12,927 nucleotides of DNA from Betaproteobacteria bacterium (GTDB lineage: Bacteria > Pseudomonadota > Gammaproteobacteria > Burkholderiales > Burkholderiaceae_C): positions 1-12,927 of the forward strand of contig JANXLW010000295.1 in NCBI GenBank assembly GCA_025354965.1, in the 5' to 3' direction. Each line of letters opens with the position of its first letter. Within the stretch, counting starts at the first letter, position 1. Of this stretch, positions 7,393 through 12,551 are shown piece by piece. Below the pieces are notes generated by a model. It did not search any database and was not told the origin of the DNA. It saw only the letters and a list, made by a program, of their open reading frames with translations. The translations under genes were made by a program, and so were the position numbers.

Positions 7393-8163
7393 TCACACGC
7401 GCGTAAGGTTTGAACCGGGGAAGTTCGCACCTACCAAAGCGCTTGCCGCCAGTGTCCAGACGATGACGGCACCCGACGGAAGATCCAGCAAGGCCGACAA
7501 GGCCAGACCCACGCCATAACCAATGACCCCAATCGCATACGCTTTGCCGTATCGGTGAGCTCCGGTTTGTGAGCGCGTGGCCAGCGCCGGAATGATCAGG
7601 CTGGAGAACACCAGGTACACGCCCACCAGTTGTACCGAGGCCGTGACGGCCAGGGCAAACACCGCGTAGAAGCCGAAGCGACCCAGTCTTTGCACCCAAC
7701 CGCGCCATAAGGCGACCAGGATCACTGCAGACACACCACCCAGCCACATCAATTGGGTGGCGTTGACCCACAGAATTTGTCCCACCAGCAATTCCTTCAA
7801 ATGCTCGCCCCCGTGCGGGTTGCCCGCCAGCAGCAGGATGCCGGCGCAGGCCGCGAGGATGAACATCACGCCAATCAGCGCCTCCTGTTGCTGCGGTGCT
7901 TTGCGTTCAGTCCAGGTCAACAGTAACGCACCCAGCAAGGCCGCCAGCACGGCGGCCGCCTGCACCCCCACACCGCCTTCGGGCAGACCCAGCGCGTCAG
8001 CGGTGATGACACCGAGGCCGGCGATCTGCGCAATGGCCAGATCAATGAAGACGATGCCGCGGTCCAGCACCTGCGTACCCAGGGGTACGTGGGTGGCCAG
8101 AACCAGCAGACCGGCCATGAAAGCGGGGCCCAGAATGCCCCAGTCCAGTGCGCTCCAGTTCAT
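7393..8163 (-). CDS. znuB: ABC-3 family metal permease (ZnuB-like)
   Basis: Inner-membrane permease of a zinc or manganese ABC importer. The 256 residues are nearly all hydrophobic segments, with clear membrane helices around 10–30, 37–57, 67–83, 95–113, 132–152, 163–190, 207–228 and 231–248. VFIDLAIAQIAGLGV (38–52), NPHGGEHLKELLVGQILWV (115–133) and VGVYLVFSSLIIPA (180–193) are typical of the ABC-3 family. ATG at 8163 overlaps the TGA of the upstream binding-protein gene (ATGA, 8163–8160), so the two are translationally coupled. Zinc is favoured from context and from the partner's residues, but manganese is not excluded. Oddity: no ATP-binding subunit gene (ZnuC) lies beside it; after its stop only 32 bases separate it from the barrel-gene remnant. 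Confidence 0.88.
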   Translation of the reverse strand: MNWSALDWGILGPAFMAGLLVLATHVPLGTQVLDRGIVFIDLAIAQIAGLGVITADALGLPEGGVGVQAAAVLAALLGALLLTWTERKAPQQQEALIGVMFILAACAGILLLAGNPHGGEHLKELLVGQILWVNATQLMWLGGVSAVILVALWRGWVQRLGRFGFYAVFALAVTASVQLVGVYLVFSSLIIPALATRSQTGAHRYGKAYAIGVIGYGVGLALSALLDLPSGAVIVWTLAASALVGANFPGSNLTRV

Positions 8164-9077
8164 CGCTTGACCCCCGCCGCCAACAGCCGGGCTACGGTGT
8201 CATCGAACAGGCCAAACAAATCTTTCGCACCGTCCGTGCCGCCCACGGTAAACGCGATCTTGACCGCTGGAACTCCAGCGTTCTTGCTCAACCACTCTGA
8301 AGGTTTTGGATCCTGGTAAGCCGAATAGAGCGTCATGCGTGCCGGGCTGTTCTTCAGTGACATGATCACCTCTTGCAAATGGGAAGCGGTCGGTTCCACG
8401 CCCGGCTTGGGTTCAAGAACCGCAACCTCTTTCAGCCCCAGCCAGTCGTACAAGTAGACAAAGGCCTTGTGTTGCGAGACTACTGCGGCGCCCCTGAGTG
8501 GTGCTGCCTGTGTGGTCCAGCGCTCGATCGCCTGCTGCCAACGCTGCGAGAAGTTGTTCCGGCGCTGCACATATTCGCTGGCGTGCGCGGTATCGACCTG
8601 CTGCAGCCGCGCGCCGAGGGCCGTCGCCACCTGTGCAATATTGCGCGGGTCGGTCTGGATATGCGGGTTGCCGGCCGCGTGCACATCGCCTTGGGCGCGA
8701 TCAAGCTGGCTGGGAACGTCGAGTTTATGCACGTAGTCGGCAGCGGCAAAGTTGCCGGGCTGCCCATTCTGGACCTTGGCATTGCCGGACTGCTGTAGCA
8801 GAACCGGTAGCCAGCCGATCTCCAGCTCGGCACCGGTGCAAACCACCAGGTCGGCGTTGCGCGCACGCGCAATCAAACTGGGTTTGGCTTGAATCTGGTG
8901 CGGGTCTTGCAGTGCGCTGGTGGCGACCGACACCTCGACCAGATTGCCGCCCAGCTCCTGCGCCAGTGCGCCCCATTCCGGTTCGCAGGCAAAGACGTGC
9001 AGTGCCGCTTGAGAAGGCGTCGCCAGCAACATCAACGGTGTGGCGAGCAGGGCAAAAACAGTGTTTCGATTCAGCAT
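8160..9077 (-). CDS. znuA: Metal ABC transporter substrate-binding protein (TroA/ZnuA type)
   Basis: Periplasmic cluster A-I metal-binding protein that hands a divalent metal to the permease. Signal peptide MLNRNTVFALLATPLMLLAT ends about residue 24 (PSQA). Candidate ligands: His60 in QDPHQIQAKPS, His139 in GNPHIQTDP, His203 in VSQHKAFVYLYDWLGL, and an acidic residue in FTVGGTDGAKDLFG (Asp282). The CEPEWGALAQELGG opening (31–44) fits the TroA-like branch seen in beta- and gammaproteobacteria. The His-rich acidic loop of classical E. coli ZnuA is missing, so metal choice (Zn or Mn) is inferred. ATG at 9077 has an AAGGAG site at 9089–9084, 6 bases away. It lies 26 bases after the porin gene and overlaps the permease gene, so it belongs to a tight operon. 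Length 305 residues is normal. Confidence 0.9.
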   Translation of the reverse strand: MLNRNTVFALLATPLMLLATPSQAALHVFACEPEWGALAQELGGNLVEVSVATSALQDPHQIQAKPSLIARARNADLVVCTGAELEIGWLPVLLQQSGNAKVQNGQPGNFAAADYVHKLDVPSQLDRAQGDVHAAGNPHIQTDPRNIAQVATALGARLQQVDTAHASEYVQRRNNFSQRWQQAIERWTTQAAPLRGAAVVSQHKAFVYLYDWLGLKEVAVLEPKPGVEPTASHLQEVIMSLKNSPARMTLYSAYQDPKPSEWLSKNAGVPAVKIAFTVGGTDGAKDLFGLFDDTVARLLAAGVKR

Positions 9078-9103
9078 GAAATGCTCCTTGATTCTGGAAG
9101 AAC

Positions 9104-10486
9104 TTAATAACTGTGTGCGCCGTGCGCACCCAGGCTCATTTGGTATTGCACAAAGACCTGGTTGTCGGTCAGACCTTCGCGCGAGCGGTCCTGCGCCAAT
9201 TGCAGGCGCACTCGGGAGAACTCGCTGGGGTTGAAGTCAAGCATCACACTGTCCTTGCGCGGCTGGTAGCCGTTGCCCGCGAGTGGGGCCGCATTGAGGC
9301 CGTAGTCCGACGCTCCGGCGTCGAGTCGCTCAGTGCGCAAGCCAACACGCCAGCTCGGCAGGAACTGATACACGCCTTGCACATACCAGCCCGATTGAAT
9401 GGCCCGATAGGCATCGGTCACATTGGCGCCGCTCAGGTCGTAGCTCAGCTCGCCGCTGCGTGTGCTGCGCAGATATTCGCCCTGCAACTTGAAGCTGGTT
9501 CGTATCGCGTTACCGTTGGGAGCCCATTTCCAGACACCATCGAGCAGCCAGACCCGTGTGCTCCCGGTAAACGAGTTGCCGACCCTGCGGCCCGTGGCAT
9601 CCAGGGTCGTGAGTCCCTGATCGGTCGCTTTGGCATCCAACAGGGACAGACCGGCGCGCCAGTTGTGACTGGCACCCACGTCGCCACCCGTATGCGTCGT
9701 CAGCGCGGTCATGCCGGCCCCGTTGCGACCGGTGTCGCTGCCGGGGAAGCTGCGCCCACGCCCCGTTTCAAACCCCAGCTCAAGGAACTGATCAGTGGGC
9801 GCCAGCCAGTTGACCTGCATACCATCGTCACCGTATTGGGTACCCAGAAAGACTTGGTAGGCCAGCGGGTTATCAACAAAGTCCCAGGTGTGGGCATGTT
9901 GCGAATTCAGATAACCGACTCCTGAAAAGAAGCGGCCTGCCTTGACGGAAATTCCGTTACCCAGCGATGTGGTTTGCACAAAGGCTTCTTCAATCGACAG
10001 CGTGTTGTCGGGGTGCAGCGAGATGTTGGCCGCACCGCGCAGCCAGGGGTCGATATTGGCTGCAAGACCCAGTTCCGACTCGGCCAGGCCGAAGCCGCGC
10101 GAGCCAGGCCCCGCTTCAGAGCTGCTGGGCAATTGAAAGCCGGTGATGTGGTAGGTTGCAGCATCGATGGAGGTGCCGGTATAGCCGCCTGAGAGGATCA
10201 GCGACATCGCCGGGTTGAAGCCATTGGCGGCGCTGGCGGTAGACGCAACCGGGGCGGCAGGCTCTATTGCGGTGGTGGCCGCAACGCCCGGCGTGCCGCC
10301 CGCACTTTCGGCCGCTTTGAGACGATCCTCAAGGGACTTTAAACGTGCTTCGTAGCCGGCACGCATGGCTTCGATTTCAAGCCTGATGCTTTGAATTTCT
10401 GCAGGTGTGCTGGATGAGGTTTGGGCCACAACGCTCCATGGCGCGGCCAAGGCAAGCAGCAGGCTCACCGACATGAGAGTTTCCAT
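9104..10486 (-). CDS. Outer-membrane porin with N-terminal coiled coil, linked to metal uptake
   Basis: A 460-residue predicted outer-membrane beta-barrel. After the signal sequence (residues 1–21, cleavage near VVAQ) comes a charged heptad-like coiled coil (about 28–62, IQSIRLEIEAMRAGYEARLK then SLEDRLKAAES). An Ala/Pro linker follows (63–90), then a long barrel region rich in alternating aromatic/Gly strands, ending in YQMSLGAHGAHSY with a terminal aromatic. The layout recalls trimeric porins with a periplasmic coiled coil; no TonB plug is evident. It sits directly upstream of the binding-protein gene, so it may let the metal or a metal complex through the outer membrane. The start ATG 10486 has a GGGAG site 9 bases upstream, and no other start precedes the upstream stop. 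The signal n-region lacks Lys/Arg, which is unusual. Family assignment is moderate; substrate is inferred. Confidence 0.8.
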   Translation of the reverse strand: METLMSVSLLLALAAPWSVVAQTSSSTPAEIQSIRLEIEAMRAGYEARLKSLEDRLKAAESAGGTPGVAATTAIEPAAPVASTASAANGFNPAMSLILSGGYTGTSIDAATYHITGFQLPSSSEAGPGSRGFGLAESELGLAANIDPWLRGAANISLHPDNTLSIEEAFVQTTSLGNGISVKAGRFFSGVGYLNSQHAHTWDFVDNPLAYQVFLGTQYGDDGMQVNWLAPTDQFLELGFETGRGRSFPGSDTGRNGAGMTALTTHTGGDVGASHNWRAGLSLLDAKATDQGLTTLDATGRRVGNSFTGSTRVWLLDGVWKWAPNGNAIRTSFKLQGEYLRSTRSGELSYDLSGANVTDAYRAIQSGWYVQGVYQFLPSWRVGLRTERLDAGASDYGLNAAPLAGNGYQPRKDSVMLDFNPSEFSRVRLQLAQDRSREGLTDNQVFVQYQMSLGAHGAHSY

Positions 10487-10495
10487 GAGTATTAG

Positions 10496-10500
10496 CTCCC
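10496..10500 (-). promoter_or_regulatory. Shine-Dalgarno site of the porin gene
   Basis: GGGAG on the minus strand, 9 bases before ATG 10486. It decides this start over the in-frame ATG four codons later (Met5), which would give a similar signal core but has no such site. Confidence 0.6.
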
Positions 10501-10525
10501 GACAATGACAATGAACAGCGTTCTG

Positions 10526-10540
10526 GCACGCGCAGCGTGC
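10526..10540 (-). promoter_or_regulatory. Short perfect inverted repeat between DUF2946-like and porin genes
   Basis: GCACGC-GCA-GCGTGC: a six-base stem with a three-base loop, in the 76-base gap between two same-strand genes. There is no T-run after it, so it is not a standard terminator. It could be an RNA hairpin that adjusts relative expression, or chance in G+C-rich DNA. Confidence 0.3.
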
Positions 10541-10562
10541 TCACAACGGCAGGATGCAAGGG

Positions 10563-10910
10563 TCAGTACGGAGCGAGGGGAGGTGCGCGGCTTTCGTAGA
10601 GTAGCGCTGGGCGAGCAAACCATGAAAGCGGTTCGAACAGGCGTGGCGCAGACGTGGGCACAAGAGTCGGTAAAAACTTAATGGGCGCGATGAGGGGTGC
10701 ACTACCCGTCACCGCCAACGCGCTCAGACACTGATCGCAATGGTCTGCATGAATCGCGTGTTGCTCGTCTTGCTGCCAGGACACTCTTGACGGCACGTGG
10801 GACAGCAGGTGCGACGTCGCGGCCGTCTGGGCCAGCGGCAATAACAAGGCAAGCCACAACAGCCACGCAAGGTGGCCGTGTGAGAACTTGTCAAAGCGTA
10901 GCGAATGCAT
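10563..10910 (-). CDS. DUF2946-like small secreted/membrane protein, zinc operon copy
   Basis: A 115-residue protein with one hydrophobic segment (about 13–31, LAWLLWLALLLPLAQTA), either an uncleaved anchor or a signal peptide. A polar region follows with a possible metal site, HAIHADHCDQC: His51, His54, His57, Cys58 and Cys61. The C-terminus ends ESRAPPLAPY, the SRAPP ending common to DUF2946-type proteins. No biochemical role is established for the family; members often lie beside outer-membrane receptor/porin and metal genes, as here, where the porin gene begins 76 bases downstream. It is the first gene of the four-gene znu-like set. ATG 10910 lacks a good ribosome site, so the start is the least certain part. 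A second protein of this kind is at 12126–12506. Confidence 0.75.
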   Translation of the reverse strand: MHSLRFDKFSHGHLAWLLWLALLLPLAQTAATSHLLSHVPSRVSWQQDEQHAIHADHCDQCLSALAVTGSAPLIAPIKFLPTLVPTSAPRLFEPLSWFARPALLYESRAPPLAPY

Positions 10911-10965
10911 GGTCGTGAATCGTAGTCGATAAGTCAGGTGTCTGCATACTGAACTCCGGTTGGCC

Positions 10966-11032
10966 GACCAAGGCGAAGCAAATTGGGTGCAACTTGAACC
11001 TCTGGCAACGACGCTGCCGGAAGCGCCACAGA
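10966..11032 (+). pseudogene. 3' remnant of a tlpA-like gene
   Basis: Plus-strand codons reading QLEPLATTLPEAPQ (from 10990) line up with the end of the intact TlpA protein (QLELLVTPLLVAP, from 7258). Nucleotide similarity is ungapped and continues into the neighbouring barrel 3' end. Weaker similarity reaches back to about 10966 (an aligned Glu in the GE/PE position). The tlpA stop codon TAG is CAG here, and no thioredoxin motif or start precedes it; an in-frame TAA is at 10930–10932. It is therefore a stump facing the intact barrel gene. The protein-level differences leave open that it came from a paralogous tlpA rather than the copy at 6802. Confidence 0.72.
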
Positions 11033-11079
11033 TCAGAATTCGAAGCTGGTCCCGATAGAAACCGTATATTTCGGCGCCA
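10990..11079. repeat. Direct repeat, right copy (tlpA 3' end / barrel 3' end junction)
   Basis: Partner of 7258–7347 at a fixed offset of 3732 bases with no gaps. Here the left half is the dead tlpA stump and the right half is the 3' end of the intact barrel gene, the mirror image of the left copy. The segment between the two repeats holds exactly the DUF2946-like, porin, binding-protein and permease genes. Confidence 0.85.
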
Positions 11080-11983
11080 GTTGATAGCCGTTCAAGTTCT
11101 GATAAATCGGCAACTGCACAAACCCGTAGACCTTTACTTTTTCAGAGACAGGGAAGGTGACACCCGGACTCAGATAAATGGTTTGACCACCGCTGTCGTC
11201 AGGTGACGCACTGGCGCCAGAGTCCTTGGTTGAAACCCGCGAGTTGATTTGAATTTGCGGAACGATTTTTTCCAGACCAAGGTATCTAAATCCAAGATTC
11301 ACATTCAGGGAGTTGCCCGGCTTGTAGCCATCGCTGCTGTTGATCGGCAACTGCGCAGTCGCCTGTGCAAAGTAGTCCCAATTTTGTGACAGAGAGCCGA
11401 ACTTGAACGCGCCAAAAATGAGGTCGGTGGTGCCGGAGCCCGGCTGCAGACCGCGATCCAGTGGATCCCCTGCAATTGCCCCGTCATTGAAAGTGTCGCT
11501 ATGGCTACCGCTTGGCAACTTGACGCCGAACTGAACGCCCACATCGTGTGCCTCCATCAAGCCCATGTAACTTGCGATCACTTTGATGTCCCCCAGGCTC
11601 TGAGTGTGTGAAGTACCCGCATCTGTGCCATCGAAGTTAAAACCATTGGTGGCGTGTGATCTATCAATGTAGGGTAGCTGGACATAGATTCCCCAGTCGG
11701 CATTCCATCGATAGTCGATGCCAGCGGTAAGGTAGTGATTCTCTGTAAACAATTCCTGCTCATGACCGTCCACCGGCCAGCTAGCGACTTTGCCGGTTCC
11801 GCTGCGAACTTGATTTTGGTTCAGGTAGTCATAGCGCAGGTCAAAGCGCAAGCCCTCACTGGAAGAAAGCCCTTGACTGGCCCAGTCAGAGCTTAAAGAG
11901 CAGCCACAACTGGCGCAGGCGAAGACAGCGCCGGATGGCAAGGCAGCCATCAGAGCCAGCAGAATTTGGGTTCGTTTTCTCAT
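11033..11983 (-). CDS. Outer-membrane beta-barrel protein with CxxCxC mature N-terminus
   Basis: A 316-residue protein. Signal peptide MRKRTQILLALMAALPSGAV is followed by FACASCGCSLSSDW, so the mature protein starts at or near Cys23 and carries Cys23, Cys26 and Cys28, a possible metal- or redox-active group. A lipobox reading (V-F-A-C) is possible but poor because of Phe at -2. The rest has alternating-strand barrel segments (RFDLRYDYLNQNQVRSGTG, YRWNADWGIYVQLPYIDRS, GVQFGVKLPSGSHSDTF) and ends in VSIGTSFEF, a classic C-terminal barrel signal with Phe last. It resembles proteins annotated only as transporter or MetA-pathway phenol-degradation-like barrels; the substrate is unknown. GAGGA lies 4 bases before ATG 11983. 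It follows a DUF2946-like gene and faces a tlpA stump; its own 3' end recurs at 7301. G+C is moderate (30/60 at 11281–11340). Confidence 0.82.
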   Translation of the reverse strand: MRKRTQILLALMAALPSGAVFACASCGCSLSSDWASQGLSSSEGLRFDLRYDYLNQNQVRSGTGKVASWPVDGHEQELFTENHYLTAGIDYRWNADWGIYVQLPYIDRSHATNGFNFDGTDAGTSHTQSLGDIKVIASYMGLMEAHDVGVQFGVKLPSGSHSDTFNDGAIAGDPLDRGLQPGSGTTDLIFGAFKFGSLSQNWDYFAQATAQLPINSSDGYKPGNSLNVNLGFRYLGLEKIVPQIQINSRVSTKDSGASASPDDSGGQTIYLSPGVTFPVSEKVKVYGFVQLPIYQNLNGYQLAPKYTVSIGTSFEF

Positions 11984-11996
11984 TTGATCCTCAGGA

Positions 11997-12013
11997 GCTG
12001 GGTCAGACCCAGC
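11997..12013 (-). promoter_or_regulatory. Perfect hairpin GCTGGGT-N3-ACCCAGC in the barrel gene leader
   Basis: A seven-base perfect stem with a three-base loop, placed just 5' of the GAGGA site of the barrel gene on the minus strand. In RNA it would stand immediately before the ribosome site. No T-run follows. Its core GGGTCAGA recurs at 12045–12052. It may affect translation or mRNA stability, or be a scrap of a repeat element. Confidence 0.5.
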
Positions 12014-12026
12014 GTAAATATTTACG
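12013..12026. promoter_or_regulatory. Perfect 14-base palindrome, candidate operator
   Basis: CGTAAATATTTACG reads the same on both strands and lies 30–43 bases upstream of the barrel gene start, abutting the hairpin at 11997–12013. An A+T-rich perfect palindrome in this spot suits a dimeric repressor or activator site. I do not recognise it as a Zur, Fur or CueR consensus. Confidence 0.45.
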
Positions 12027-12125
12027 ACATTGACCGCTCGAAGAGGGTCAGAAATTTGAACGGGAGCAACGCCGCGAAATCTTCACGCGCGTATGCTTTT
12101 CCGATGGGCAAGCGCAGGACTGAAT

Positions 12126-12506
12126 TCAGGACTGGGACGGGGGTGCCCTGGAATGCGGGGACATCCAGGCCAGGCGCGGTAGCAACGCCTGTGCAGTGTT
12201 CCATTGAGGGCGCGCCTTGTCAGACGACGCTGCGATGGACTCAGTGGCATGCCAAGGTGGTGCCCAGGCAGCGGAGTTCAGCAGACAAATGAGACAATGA
12301 TCGGACTGCTCGATCACTGTGTTTTTGTCAGGGGTCCTGTCCGGTAAGGTGGGCGAGTCGGCGCGTGAACTGCAGATTTGTTGCCACGTTTCGATGTGAC
12401 TGTTCCCGACCGTGAAGGCGCGGGAAACCGAGGGTGCAAGCGCAGACAGCAAAATGATGGCAATAGCCATCCAGCCAGTGATTTTTTGCTGAGTGCGCGT
12501 GAACAT
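12126..12506 (-). CDS. DUF2946-like small secreted protein, barrel operon copy
   Basis: A 126-residue protein with N-terminal signal/anchor (basic MFTRTQQK, hydrophobic GWMAIAIILLSALAPSVSRA to about 30). The centre carries SDHCLICLL with His70, Cys71 and Cys74, the HCxxC feature typical of DUF2946 and a possible metal ligand set, plus Cys45. The end, PHSRAPPSQS, holds the usual SRAPP. Function of the family is not established. It comes 45 bases after the DUF2126 gene on the same strand and about 140 bases before the barrel gene, so it probably pairs with the latter, just as the other DUF2946-like gene pairs with the porin gene. ATG 12506 has a weak ribosome site. The two DUF2946-like proteins are clearly diverged from each other outside the Cys motif and the SRAPP end. 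Confidence 0.78.
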   Translation of the reverse strand: MFTRTQQKITGWMAIAIILLSALAPSVSRAFTVGNSHIETWQQICSSRADSPTLPDRTPDKNTVIEQSDHCLICLLNSAAWAPPWHATESIAASSDKARPQWNTAQALLPRLAWMSPHSRAPPSQS

Positions 12507-12511
12507 AGCCG

Positions 12512-12537
12512 GGTTCTATAGTACCAAATTGAGAACC
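12512..12537. promoter_or_regulatory. Inverted repeat GGTTCT-N14-AGAACC between DUF2126 and DUF2946-like genes
   Basis: A six-base perfect inverted repeat with a 14-base A+T-rich centre, filling most of the 45-base gap. A second, overlapping pair (TACCA at 12522–12526, TGGTA at 12540–12544) is also present. It could be an operator for the DUF2946-like/barrel unit. There is no T-run for a terminator. Short enough to be chance. Confidence 0.3.
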
Positions 12538-12551
12538 ACTGGTAGTCAGTC

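Noticed and set aside
9113..9925. Plus-strand frame of 270 codons inside the porin gene
   Set aside because: Antisense shadow of the porin coding region with no signal peptide, domain or ribosome site.
10911..10990. Zur-type operator upstream of the znu-like operon
   Set aside because: Looked for an A+T-rich palindrome before ATG 10910; only weak G+C-rich symmetry (GGTTGGCCGACC, 10958–10969) was seen, not a recognisable Zur box.
12022..12204. Minus-strand frame of 60 codons overlapping the end of the DUF2946-like gene
   Set aside because: The DUF2946-like protein already ends with its expected SRAPP tail; this frame has no family support and ends in the leader of the barrel gene.
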